Shown here: positions 1-9,006 of the stretch, in pieces
Layout of the letters: the number at the start of each line of letters is the position of its first letter
Numbering within the stretch: the first letter of the stretch is position 1
Assembly (NCBI RefSeq): GCF_037622515.1
Contig: NZ_JBBJCN010000003.1
Coordinates: 682,001-746,000, forward strand
Reading direction: 5' to 3'
Length of the DNA stretch: 64,000 bases
Origin: Paradesertivirga superstes
GTDB lineage: Bacteria > Bacteroidota > Bacteroidia > Sphingobacteriales > Sphingobacteriaceae
Notes under the pieces: model-generated
The model's database searches: none
What the model saw: the letters and a program-made list of their open reading frames with translations, nothing else
What the model was told of the DNA's origin: nothing
Position numbers and translations under genes: made by a program

Positions 1-178
1 AGTATGTTCTGGTTAAAAACATCTCTTTAGGCTATCTCTATTCAATTTAAAAAAATAATCTTACATAAAATGTCCATTTTAGGATACAATATTGCCTACT
101 ATTCGTGTAACTAATTCACATTTATTGAAGCTTCTCCGCAACCTAAATGAAGTGAATAAAAACAAATTTTAATCGGTT

Positions 179-211
179 TTTGATATTAACTGAGTGTAGC
201 AGGTATATTTG
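179..211 (+). promoter_or_regulatory. Bacteroidota-type promoter of mfd
   Basis: A TTTG at 179-182 is followed, 21 bases later, by TATATTTG at 204-211. This matches the Bacteroidota primary sigma pattern (TTTG, about 19-21 bases, TAnnTTTG). Transcription would start near 218, leaving only about 10 bases before the GTG start codon at 228. The 178 bases upstream hold no gene that I can support. Confidence 0.6.
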
Positions 212-227
212 CATTTGAGATTTTGAA

Positions 228-3200
228 GTGAACATAAAAGAAATAATAAATTATTATAAAACTGATGCAAGGATTGAATCTTTAGCTAAAGGCATAAATT
301 CTACAAGACATCCGCGGATTCACTTAAAAGGCCTTATTGGATCGAGTGATGCCGTGGCAGCTGCGGCTTTATACTTTTTGAATCATTCAAATTTGCTTTT
401 TATATTTCCGGATCGGGAAGAGGCGGCGTATTTTCAAAGCGATCTCGAGAATTTGCTGGATAAGGAGGTTCTCATATTTCCTTCCTCATATAGAAAACCG
501 TTTGAATTTACCCAGCCCGATCCAGGCAATGTTCTTCAACGGGCAGAGGTATTAAATGAATTAATTCACTCTACTGAATTCGGAAAATTAATTGTCACTT
601 ATCCGGAGGCTCTTGCCGAGCGTGTTATAAACCGTGACTCTCTTGAAAAGAACACATTAGAAATCTCCCAGGGGAATAAGCTAAATATCGATTTTATTAA
701 TGAATTTCTAATTGAGTATGATTTTGAACGGGTGGATTTTGTTTATGCCCCTGGTCAATTTTCTATACGAGGTGGCATCGTGGATATATTTTCATTTTCT
801 AACGATTTACCTTATCGCTTTGAGTTTTTCGGTGATTTTATTGAGAGTATCCGAACCTTTCAAATTGAAGATCAACTATCAGCAGAACATGTTAAAAGCG
901 TAACTATTGTACCCAATGTTCAGTCGAAATTTCTAACAGAACACAATATTACCTTACTTGAATATATTGATTCGGGAACCAGTGTCTGGTTTAAGGATGT
1001 TCAGTTTACACTGGATGTTTTAAAAGACGGGTACAAAAAAGCTATCGAATTGTGGAAAGCCCTTCCGGCTGATACTAAAACCCAGAACCCCGACTGGATA
1101 GATCCTAAATTTAGCTTCACAGAGGAAAAATTGTTGGCAGATCAATTAAAAGATTTTCCGGTGATTGAGTTTGGCAAACAGTTCTTCTATCAGCCCTCAG
1201 AAATCATTGAATTTGATTTAAAACCTCAGCCCTCATTTAATAAAGATTTTAACCTGCTTATTCACAACATCAAAAAGAATGAGAGCGAAAAGCTTACCAA
1301 CATCATTTTTACCGATTCGGTAAGGCAGGCAGAACGTTTATATGCCATATTTGAGGATATAGATAAAACTGTAAAATTTAATTCGATCAACTTATCCTTA
1401 CGGGAAGGATTTATTGATTATGAGCAAAAGCTTGCCTGCTATACTGACCACCAGATTTTCGACAGATATTATAAATACAAGTTAAAAAAAGGATATACCC
1501 GTTCTCAGGCCATCACCCTTAAAGAGCTCAAAGAACTTAAACCAGGCGACTACATTACACATATTGATCATGGTATAGGCAAATATGCGGGATTGGAAAA
1601 AGTTGAAGTAAACGGCAAAACCCAGGAAATGATCCGTCTGATTTATGCGGATAATGACTTACTGTATGTTAATATAAACTCCCTGAATCGTATTTCTAAA
1701 TATTCGGGTAAAGAAGGCACCGTTCCAAAAATGAATAAACTGGGAACAGACAGCTGGGAGAAATTAAAGAAAACGACAAAAAAAAAAGTTAAAGACATTG
1801 CCCGCGATTTAATAAAGCTTTATGCTGTGCGTAAGGCCCAAACCGGCAATGCTTTTCTTCCCGATACTTATCTTCAAACTGAACTTGAAGCATCTTTTAT
1901 TTACGAGGATACTCCCGACCAGGAAAAAGCTACGGCCGATGTAAAGAAAGATATGGAGTCGCCACATCCTATGGATAGACTGGTTTGCGGCGATGTGGGA
2001 TTTGGCAAAACAGAAATCGCTGTGCGGGCAGCGTTTAAAGCCGTTACAGATAGCAAACAGGTTGCCATTTTAGTACCCACAACAATTCTTGCTTTACAAC
2101 ATTATAAAACATTCAGCGCGCGTTTAGCGGATTTTCCCTGCAATATTGATTATATAAACCGTTTCAAATCTCCAAAACAAATAAAAGAGACCCTCAATAA
2201 ACTTGCAAATGGCAAAGTAGATATCATAATCGGAACTCACCGGATAGTTAGCAAGGATGTTAAGTTCAAGGATCTGGGTTTACTGATAATTGATGAAGAG
2301 CAAAAATTTGGCGTGGGAGTTAAAGAAAAATTAAAGCAGCTTCGGGCCAATGTAGATACGCTTACGCTAACAGCAACTCCAATTCCCAGAACATTACATT
2401 TCTCTTTAATGGGAGCTCGTGACCTTTCTATAATATCAACCCCACCACCTAACCGGCAGCCGGTAGTTACCGAGCTGCATGTATTTAACGAACAGCTTAT
2501 AAAAGATGCTGTTGAATTCGAGATTAACCGTAACGGACAAGTATTTTTTATACATAACCGCGTACAGGATTTAGCACAACTTGGAGGGCTGATCCAAAAG
2601 CTGGTCCCTAAGGCAAGAATTGGTATTGCTCACGGACAGCTTGATGGTGACGCTCTTGAAGATGTAATGCTTAAATTTGTGGATAATGAATACGATGTAC
2701 TGGTAGCAACAACCATTATTGAAGCTGGCCTCGATATCCCTAATGCCAACACAATACTTATTAACCACGCTCACATGTTTGGCTTAAGTGATTTGCATCA
2801 GATGAGAGGAAGGGTTGGCAGATCGAATAAGAAGGCTTTTTGCTATTTGTTAAGTCCGCCATTATCGACATTAACATCTGAAGCCAGAAAACGATTGAGC
2901 GCCATTGAAGAGTTCTCAGATCTTGGAAGCGGGTTCAATGTTGCCATGCGGGATTTGGACATTCGTGGCAGCGGAAATTTATTAGGCGCAGAACAAAGTG
3001 GTTTTATTGCCGAAATTGGTTTCGAAATGTACCATAAGATTTTGGATGAAGCCATACAGGAGTTAAAAGACGATGAATTCAAAGATCTGTTTAAAGATGA
3101 AAAGCCTAAGCCATTTATTTCATTCACTCAAGTAGATACCGACTTAGAGGTTCTCATTCCTGATAGCTATGTCACCAACATAACCGAAAGGTATAACCTG

Positions 3201-3584
3201 TATACGGAGATTTCTAAACTTGAAATCCAGGAAGAACTCGATGCGTTTGCCTTAAAGCTTCAAGATCGCTTCGGGCCGGTTCCGAGACAGGTCCGCGAAT
3301 TGTTAAAAACGCTGAAGCTTCAATGGCTTGGCAAATCCATTGGATTTGAAAAAATATCGTTTAAGAAAAACTCTCTAAAAGGATACTTTATTTCCGACCA
3401 GCAATCCAGGTATTTTGAAACTGAACAATTTACAAGGCTTCTTCAATATGTTCAGCAAAATCCGTTCGACTGCAATATGAAAGAGGTGAAAAATTCTTTA
3501 AGGATTTCTTTTGATAATATAAGCAGTCTGGATGATGCTATAGCCAGATTATCTGAGATTGCTGATCCGGTAAATGCGGAATAA
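228..3584 (+). CDS. mfd: Transcription-repair coupling factor Mfd
   Basis: This DNA translocase removes RNA polymerase stalled at DNA lesions and recruits the UvrABC excision machinery. The 1118-residue length is usual for the family. In order there are a UvrB-like N-terminal module with the PGQFSIRGGIVDIF stretch, a CarD-like RNA polymerase interaction domain from about residue 435 (GDYITHIDHGIGKY), then a superfamily 2 helicase core with Walker A GDVGFGKTEIA near residue 587, a DEEQ box near 687 and TATPIPRTL after it. A C-terminal TRCF domain closes the protein. The start is a GTG just downstream of a good promoter; no better ATG lies nearby. The gene appears to be transcribed alone and converges on the M14 peptidase gene. 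Identification is firm. Confidence 0.97.
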   Translation: MNIKEIINYYKTDARIESLAKGINSTRHPRIHLKGLIGSSDAVAAAALYFLNHSNLLFIFPDREEAAYFQSDLENLLDKEVLIFPSSYRKPFEFTQPDPGNVLQRAEVLNELIHSTEFGKLIVTYPEALAERVINRDSLEKNTLEISQGNKLNIDFINEFLIEYDFERVDFVYAPGQFSIRGGIVDIFSFSNDLPYRFEFFGDFIESIRTFQIEDQLSAEHVKSVTIVPNVQSKFLTEHNITLLEYIDSGTSVWFKDVQFTLDVLKDGYKKAIELWKALPADTKTQNPDWIDPKFSFTEEKLLADQLKDFPVIEFGKQFFYQPSEIIEFDLKPQPSFNKDFNLLIHNIKKNESEKLTNIIFTDSVRQAERLYAIFEDIDKTVKFNSINLSLREGFIDYEQKLACYTDHQIFDRYYKYKLKKGYTRSQAITLKELKELKPGDYITHIDHGIGKYAGLEKVEVNGKTQEMIRLIYADNDLLYVNINSLNRISKYSGKEGTVPKMNKLGTDSWEKLKKTTKKKVKDIARDLIKLYAVRKAQTGNAFLPDTYLQTELEASFIYEDTPDQEKATADVKKDMESPHPMDRLVCGDVGFGKTEIAVRAAFKAVTDSKQVAILVPTTILALQHYKTFSARLADFPCNIDYINRFKSPKQIKETLNKLANGKVDIIIGTHRIVSKDVKFKDLGLLIIDEEQKFGVGVKEKLKQLRANVDTLTLTATPIPRTLHFSLMGARDLSIISTPPPNRQPVVTELHVFNEQLIKDAVEFEINRNGQVFFIHNRVQDLAQLGGLIQKLVPKARIGIAHGQLDGDALEDVMLKFVDNEYDVLVATTIIEAGLDIPNANTILINHAHMFGLSDLHQMRGRVGRSNKKAFCYLLSPPLSTLTSEARKRLSAIEEFSDLGSGFNVAMRDLDIRGSGNLLGAEQSGFIAEIGFEMYHKILDEAIQELKDDEFKDLFKDEKPKPFISFTQVDTDLEVLIPDSYVTNITERYNLYTEISKLEIQEELDAFALKLQDRFGPVPRQVRELLKTLKLQWLGKSIGFEKISFKKNSLKGYFISDQQSRYFETEQFTRLLQYVQQNPFDCNMKEVKNSLRISFDNISSLDDAIARLSEIADPVNAE

Positions 3585-3666
3585 CATGGCTTTAAATTGA
3601 ATATTGAAATCCAAGATTCGGAACATTTTACATAAGAAACTCTTTTAGGAAGTGGAGGCATTTTTG

Positions 3667-3689
3667 AAAGATCATCATAAGGTCTTTTT
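3667..3689. terminator. Possible bidirectional terminator between mfd and the M14 peptidase
   Basis: AAAGATC (3667-3673) pairs with GGTCTTT (3681-3687), with one G-U pair and a 7-base loop, and is followed by a short T run to 3689. The hairpin lies between two convergent genes and has an A run on the other side, so it could serve both. The stem is short, so the call is tentative. Confidence 0.35.
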
Positions 3690-3700
3690 AGAAAGATCCA

Positions 3701-6196
3701 TCAATTGCCAACCATAAAAACCGCATTGCTAAATAAGATCTTCCCGATTTCCCAAAAGCCTCTAAACAGCGGATCCTCTGCCAGATATACTACAGAGCCA
3801 TTGCCTATCTCCTCTACACCAAACAACATTCCGTCTATCAATGCTTTTTTTGTCTGATTGCCGACAAAACCACTTATATAATTATCCTTTTTCAAAACAC
3901 CAACATTCCATCCCGTATCCAGATAATTGTAGATCCTATTATCCATTTTCAAAGTATAATAATAATCATAAAACCCGAAACCAAGAGGATGTGTATTATC
4001 CAGATTAACTTTATAAATGGCCCCCGGTATACTATTTTGGATACTCTCCCTCTCCCTGTTCTCGTACTTTTTTAAATTAGCATAAGGACTTTTATTTTTC
4101 TCGTTCTTAGTTCCATCTTTATTAGTCAAAGAAAAGCCTTTTTTACCAGCCAGCTGATCAACAGCACTTTCCAGCGCAATGAGTTTGCCTCCGCTTTGTA
4201 TCCAATTCTGAATTTTTTCACCAAAAATATCCTCGTATTTCCCATCCGGATATATCAGCACATCAAAATCATTTAAATTGATCGTTTTTATGTCCTGTGC
4301 TCTTAACACGGTTAAAGGAAATTTGATCTGTTGCTCAAAAAAGTGCCAAACCTCGCCAAATGCCAAAGAAGAAGTTTGCTCTCCGCCAACCAGCGCCACC
4401 GTAGGTCTTTTTATGAACTTTATTTTATCTGAGCCCAAATCAACCCCCTTATCTATTAAGCCTGATGTAATGGGGACTATTGTGACCCCTGCACTTTTCG
4501 CTAATTCCGTAATCACTCTTTCGAAATCACCTATACTATCGTTATTTGTGCGTGTAATAATCAATGACCCAACATTAAAATTCTTTCCGGCAATTTCAAG
4601 AGGGACCTCCGAGTATCGTACTCTGACGTTTTGTTTTAACAATTCTGATAAAAATTGCACATCCGCAACTGATCCCCAATTTGCCAAAAAGGCTACTGGT
4701 TTCTGAACCATGGAACTGACCATCGAATCCTCTGCACGTAGGGCAGATGAAAAACTGATTTTTTCTTTACTTGCGTAAGCGGTAAGTCCAAAAGCATAAG
4801 GCAGAGCCCATGCGGTTATATCATAAGTTACAGAATCGGAAACAAACGTTTTAGGCTCGAACAAAACCTTTACTAAAACAGATTTAGGCTGATATGCACT
4901 AATAACCATATCAGACTTAGCGACATTAAAATTTTCGGTTTTTCCGTTCAGATAATTAAGCCCGCGAGCGCTCTTTGAAGTACCAAATCCGTATTCAATT
5001 CCGTTCCGGGTTAAAAGAAGCTCTAAATTTTTTAACCTCCCGGAGTTATCCGCTTTTACAACATAGGCTTTATAAGGCCCCGAAGGATTTGATTTACTTT
5101 TAAAAAAATACTTTTTGAATTCAGAAACGACCTTTTCAGCATGAAAAGATGTAATCTCGATGGTTGATAATCCTGTTGCGGCATGATGATCGATCCGATC
5201 TTTTAATGTTAAAATATCCCCGACATCGGTTAACACCGAAAGTCCGGCTCTTCCGGATCCACCCTGCTCGTATGTCATGCCTATAGCCCCATTATAGGTG
5301 GGATAAGTATCGCCATAGGAAGGATATAACATGTCAAAACGCTCTTTAGTAAAGTAAAGCCAGCCTTTCTCATCGAAATAACGAGCATTGTTTTTGCCTA
5401 TGGTTGTTTGAAATTCTCTTTGCCATTTTGTTATATCTTCATGAAATGGCTCAGCTGCCGGTGCGAAATAATAAGGAACATTTATTCCCTGCTCATGAAA
5501 ATCCACATGAATCTGAGGGAGCCACTGATTATACAAGGTCATTCGCTGCTGTGTTTCCAATTGAGTTTGCCATGCCCAGTCGCGGTTTAAATCAAAATAA
5601 TAATGGTTTGTGCGGCCGCCGGGCCAGGGTTCCATGTGTTCACGGCTGAAAGGCGTTGGATCTGCAATGGTATTACTTACTGAGGAATAAAAATTAACAT
5701 ATCGTTCTCTTCCGTCAGGATTTACACAAGGATCTATAATAACTACGATATTCTCCAGCCACGGTTTAGTACGACTATTATCAGGATTTACAAGGTCAAA
5801 AATAGTTTGCATGGAGGTTTCCGTGGAAACAGCCTCATTTCCATGAACATTATAACTTAACCAGATGATAGCTGGCTGACTGGCAGTGGTTTGTCCGCTC
5901 ATCATCCCGCTAAGTCGCAGGTTATTTTTTCGTATTTCGTTAAGATTCTTAATGTTCTGATTATTAGACACGAACGCTACAAGCAAAGATCTGCCCTCGT
6001 AGGTTTTTCCATAGTCCTGAAGTTTTACATTCTCTGAAACAGAAGAGACATATCTGAAATATTCTATGACCCGATAATGAGGGGTGAACTTCTCCCCGAG
6101 CTTATATCCAAGAAAATTTGATGGAGAAAGAATTGGCTGAGCTACTACAAGTTTTATGCAGAAAATTAAGCAAAGCAGTAAGAAGCGTTTCTTCAT
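3701..6196 (-). CDS. Secreted M14-family zinc carboxypeptidase
   Basis: This is an exported metallopeptidase of the M14 (carboxypeptidase A) superfamily, probably acting on peptides or peptidoglycan stems in the periplasm or outside the cell. A signal peptide (residues 1-19, cut before Q20) precedes the catalytic domain. The zinc motif HGNE gives ligands H118 and E121. DLNRDW (202-207) supplies the Asn-Arg substrate-binding pair, the third zinc ligand is H230 or H234 in HVDFH, and E310 in YEQGG is the likely catalytic glutamate. At 831 residues it is far longer than a bare M14 domain. The C-terminal part has a glutamine-amidotransferase-like stretch near residues 650-690 (DVLIYPDGKY, SGGKLIALES), a layout common in Bacteroidota M14 proteins. 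It stands alone, convergent to mfd and divergent from murF. The exact substrate is unknown. Confidence 0.88.
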   Translation of the reverse strand: MKKRFLLLCLIFCIKLVVAQPILSPSNFLGYKLGEKFTPHYRVIEYFRYVSSVSENVKLQDYGKTYEGRSLLVAFVSNNQNIKNLNEIRKNNLRLSGMMSGQTTASQPAIIWLSYNVHGNEAVSTETSMQTIFDLVNPDNSRTKPWLENIVVIIDPCVNPDGRERYVNFYSSVSNTIADPTPFSREHMEPWPGGRTNHYYFDLNRDWAWQTQLETQQRMTLYNQWLPQIHVDFHEQGINVPYYFAPAAEPFHEDITKWQREFQTTIGKNNARYFDEKGWLYFTKERFDMLYPSYGDTYPTYNGAIGMTYEQGGSGRAGLSVLTDVGDILTLKDRIDHHAATGLSTIEITSFHAEKVVSEFKKYFFKSKSNPSGPYKAYVVKADNSGRLKNLELLLTRNGIEYGFGTSKSARGLNYLNGKTENFNVAKSDMVISAYQPKSVLVKVLFEPKTFVSDSVTYDITAWALPYAFGLTAYASKEKISFSSALRAEDSMVSSMVQKPVAFLANWGSVADVQFLSELLKQNVRVRYSEVPLEIAGKNFNVGSLIITRTNNDSIGDFERVITELAKSAGVTIVPITSGLIDKGVDLGSDKIKFIKRPTVALVGGEQTSSLAFGEVWHFFEQQIKFPLTVLRAQDIKTINLNDFDVLIYPDGKYEDIFGEKIQNWIQSGGKLIALESAVDQLAGKKGFSLTNKDGTKNEKNKSPYANLKKYENRERESIQNSIPGAIYKVNLDNTHPLGFGFYDYYYTLKMDNRIYNYLDTGWNVGVLKKDNYISGFVGNQTKKALIDGMLFGVEEIGNGSVVYLAEDPLFRGFWEIGKILFSNAVFMVGN

Positions 6197-6288
6197 TTTA
6201 CTAATCTAATGCTTATAAAGGATTATTAAAAGACGTACTTTGCTTAACAATTCTATACAAATTGATATTATTGCAGAAAGACTTTTTT

Positions 6289-7584
6289 ATGCGCATTGAA
6301 GACTTATACAGCATTTACCTACAGCATCCGGAAATATGTACCGATACAAGAAAGATTAGCACAGGCTGCCTGTTTTTTGCTTTAAAAGGTGATAATTTTG
6401 ATGGAAATCAATTTGCAGAACAAGCCTTGCAAGATGGGGCTGCTTTTGTTGTAATAGATGATCCGGTTTACAATACAAGTGGAAGTACACTTTTGGTAGA
6501 TGATGCATTAACAGCTCTCCAGCAACTGGCTGCATATCATAGAAAACAGCTTAAAATACCGGTTATCGGCATTACAGGCACCAACGGTAAAACAACAACC
6601 AAAGAATTGATTAAATCAGTGCTCTCTGTAAAATATAATACATACGCCACTCCAGGCAATTTGAATAATCATATTGGTGTACCTCTTACGCTTTTAGCAA
6701 TTGATAATAACATTGAAATTGCTATTATCGAAATGGGAGCCAATCATCAGAAAGAGATTGAAGCACTTTGCAAAATAGCACAACCCGCATTCGGATTAAT
6801 AACAAATGTAGGTAAAGGCCATTTGGAAGGTTTTGGCGGATTTGAAGGTGTCAAAAAAGGGAAAGGAGAATTATATGATTTTTTAAAAGAAACAGGAGGA
6901 TTGGTCTTCCTTAACCAAAGCAATTCATATCTGGCTGAAATGGTTACCGAACGGAATGTTAAAAATCTATCATATTATAATACAAAGGAGACTTCCGGGT
7001 TAAAAGGAGAACTGGTTGAAAACGACCCGTTTCTGGTAATTGACTGGAGTTATGGTAACCATGTTCTCCGGGTAAAAACCAATTTAACCGGCCCATATAA
7101 TCTTGAAAATATTCTGGCAGCTATTGCTATTGGCAAACACTTTAATTTAAGCGACAAAGAAATAAATCAGGGGATTGCCTCCTACACTCCGGGAAACAAC
7201 AGATCGCAAATAACAAAAACTACCCTCAACACTTTAATTTGTGACTATTATAATGCTAATCCGAGCAGTATGATTGCCGCACTTGACAATTTTTCAGATT
7301 TAGATGCAGATAATAAAATAGTTATTCTGGGAGACATGTTTGAACTCGGTAAAGAGTCACTGGAGGAACATAAACAAATTGTTGAAAAAGCCAAAGGCAT
7401 ACATTCTCATGAACAAATATTTATTGGAGAAAACTTTTTCGAAAATAAAACTGCAGGCTCCAAATTTTTTAAAACAACAGATGAAGCTGTGGAGTATTTG
7501 AAAGCATATCCTATTAAACATGCTACCATATTAATTAAAGGTTCTCGTGGGATGAGAATGGAAAAACTTAGAGAGATTTTCTAG
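6289..7584 (+). CDS. murF: UDP-N-acetylmuramoyl-tripeptide--D-alanyl-D-alanine ligase MurF
   Basis: MurF adds D-Ala-D-Ala to UDP-MurNAc-tripeptide in the last cytoplasmic step of peptidoglycan precursor synthesis. The ATP-binding motif GITGTNGKTTTKE lies near residues 94-106. The Mur-ligase centre follows (IIEMGANHQKEIE, ITNVGKGHLEGFGG), and then the C-terminal glutamate-ligase domain (DYYNANPSSMIAALD, ILGDMFELG, ILIKGSRGMRME). I place the start at the ATG at 6289, giving 431 residues, the usual length. An in-frame TTG at 6262 would add nine residues that do not look conserved. It is not in a dcw-type cluster here, which is common for Bacteroidota murF. Confidence 0.96.
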   Translation: MRIEDLYSIYLQHPEICTDTRKISTGCLFFALKGDNFDGNQFAEQALQDGAAFVVIDDPVYNTSGSTLLVDDALTALQQLAAYHRKQLKIPVIGITGTNGKTTTKELIKSVLSVKYNTYATPGNLNNHIGVPLTLLAIDNNIEIAIIEMGANHQKEIEALCKIAQPAFGLITNVGKGHLEGFGGFEGVKKGKGELYDFLKETGGLVFLNQSNSYLAEMVTERNVKNLSYYNTKETSGLKGELVENDPFLVIDWSYGNHVLRVKTNLTGPYNLENILAAIAIGKHFNLSDKEINQGIASYTPGNNRSQITKTTLNTLICDYYNANPSSMIAALDNFSDLDADNKIVILGDMFELGKESLEEHKQIVEKAKGIHSHEQIFIGENFFENKTAGSKFFKTTDEAVEYLKAYPIKHATILIKGSRGMRMEKLREIF

Positions 7585-7673
7585 TTGAATATAAACTCTT
7601 TCTATTAAGAAGAATTGCTTAATTTAAACACTCAAATAACAGACAAATAAAAGTCATTAATTAATTAAAACAA

Positions 7674-7693
7674 AATACCCGATTATGGGTATT
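7674..7693. repeat. Inverted repeat in the murF downstream gap
   Basis: AATACCC (7674-7680) and GGGTATT (7687-7693) form a perfect 7-bp stem with a 6-base loop. The T run (TTTTGTTTT) appears only when read on the minus strand, where no gene needs it. It may be a weak terminator for antisense reading or a protein-binding palindrome ahead of the gene at 7750. Confidence 0.3.
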
Positions 7694-7749
7694 GCGCAAT
7701 CGCTTCATTTCAAGTACCTTCATGCAATCTTACAACTTAACTAAATTGC

Positions 7750-8508
7750 ATGAAAAAAATCTTTACTAAATCTTTATTTATCGTAATTCTTGCCACATTA
7801 TGTTCAAGTGTTAACGCTCAAACCGACAGCGTAAAAGTTAAAGGGATGGGTAAAAATCTATTTAAGGTAAGCCTTACCTCCCTTGCGTTAAATACTTACT
7901 CTTTTACCTATGAAAGAAAAATCGCAAACAAAGTCTCGCTGGGACTCGGATTTCGTACTATGCCGGAAGGCGGGCTTCCATTGAAAAGCAATTTTGAAAG
8001 TATCATAGATGACCCGGAAACTTTTAAGCATATAGATAATTTAAGAACCGGTAACACAGCATTTACCCCCGAAATAAAATTCTATTTCGGCAAAGGTGTT
8101 TTTAGAGGATTTTATATAGCTCCGTTTGCCCGAATAGCGAAGTACACTGCAAGCCTTTCCAGTTTCGAATATGAATTAGAGGATGGCACGACTTCTAATA
8201 TTCCATTAAACGGCGAATTGAAAACGCTAACAGGCGGACTTCTTTTTGGAGCTCAATGGAAGTTAAGTAAGTTAATCTATTTAGACTGGTCTATCCTCGG
8301 CCCTCAATATGGCAAATCGGAAGGGTTTCTAAAAGGAACTAAAACTCTGTCTGAAGATGAGCAAACTGCCCTAAGAGAAGAATTAGAGGACCTGGAGATC
8401 CCCTTCGTGGAAAGCACTACTACTGTAAACTCCGAGGGTGCAAGATTAGATTTCGACGGACCATGGGCAGGCGTGAGAGCTTCAATTGGCTTGGGTTTCA
8501 GATTTTAA
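7750..8508 (+). CDS. Exported outer-membrane beta-barrel-like protein, unknown function
   Basis: The 252-residue product starts with a clear signal peptide (MKKIFTKSLFIVILA, cut after the Ala of VNA before QTDS). It then shows alternating hydrophobic and polar segments typical of an 8- to 10-strand outer-membrane barrel. Near the N-terminus is the stretch LALNTYSFTYERKI, which resembles DUF3575-like Bacteroidota proteins. The last residues, ASIGLGFRF, end in Phe, as BAM-dependent outer-membrane proteins do. A long acidic loop (about residues 195-225) would be surface-exposed or periplasmic. I cannot assign a ligand or function. A strong terminator follows directly, so it is likely the last gene of its transcript. 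Confidence 0.72.
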   Translation: MKKIFTKSLFIVILATLCSSVNAQTDSVKVKGMGKNLFKVSLTSLALNTYSFTYERKIANKVSLGLGFRTMPEGGLPLKSNFESIIDDPETFKHIDNLRTGNTAFTPEIKFYFGKGVFRGFYIAPFARIAKYTASLSSFEYELEDGTTSNIPLNGELKTLTGGLLFGAQWKLSKLIYLDWSILGPQYGKSEGFLKGTKTLSEDEQTALREELEDLEIPFVESTTTVNSEGARLDFDGPWAGVRASIGLGFRF

Positions 8509-8530
8509 GATTTTCAAACCGTTCACAAAT

Positions 8531-8557
8531 AATGGTCAGCAGGTCTGGCCATTTTTT
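8531..8557 (+). terminator. Rho-independent terminator after the barrel protein
   Basis: AATGGTCAG (8531-8539) pairs with CTGGCCATT (8545-8553), with a single G-U pair and a 5-base loop. A run of six T begins at 8552 and is followed by GTTT. It lies 23 bases after the stop codon at 8508. Confidence 0.8.
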
Positions 8558-8912
8558 GTTTAAAGCATTAGTAAGCAATTGGCAGGTGATTTATATCTTC
8601 AAACTTTACTCCCAATATAAAGCTGTAAAAAGTAAAGAAATACATAGGTTCAGACAAGGGGCCAAATCAAAGCTTTTCTCATAAAATGGGGTAGAACCAC
8701 AAGTGAATATTACTAGCTTGACAACCGGGATTTTTCACTTTTAAACCCACTAACCAACACCATTTACTTATACTTGGCGAGGATGTTAAAACACTAGTCC
8801 CTCCTGTCCAAATGATAAATATCAGGCAAACTGTTAACCGAAACATATTTAATTCTTTTAAAGAATCGTACCTGAAATCCTAAAATGACAGAAGGAATTA
8901 CCCTAAAAAAGC
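8558..8912. other. Gene-free stretch
   Basis: This roughly 355-base stretch between two facing terminators has no open reading frame with a signal peptide, conserved motif or plausible start on either strand. It has no tRNA-like fold that I can recognise and no long repeat. I see nothing functional in it. Confidence 0.5.
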
Positions 8913-8957
8913 AAAAAACTAAAAGAGTGTCAAGTATTTTTTGCCACTCCTTTAGTT
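8913..8957 (-). terminator. Rho-independent terminator of ffh
   Basis: On the minus strand AACTAAAGGAGTG (8957 to 8945) pairs with CACTCTTTTAGTT (8929 to 8917) around a 15-base loop, with one mismatch. A T run (8918 to 8913) and a second run of T follow. It sits about 50 bases after the ffh stop codon. Confidence 0.78.
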
Positions 8958-9006
8958 GGTTTCATTAGTATAAGAAATAATATAAGTCCAAAGTACCGGG
9001 AACGTG

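Noticed and set aside
1..227. Possible end of an upstream gene or a tRNA before mfd
   Set aside because: No open frame enters from the left with recognisable sequence and no cloverleaf or tRNA T-arm motif is visible.
5404..5649. Plus-strand open frames inside the M14 peptidase gene
   Set aside because: They lie antisense to conserved catalytic motifs of a clear gene and show no domain or signal.
8463..8684. 73-residue open frame over the end of the barrel gene
   Set aside because: It overlaps the real gene out of frame, runs through its terminator hairpin and has no coding-like composition or motif.
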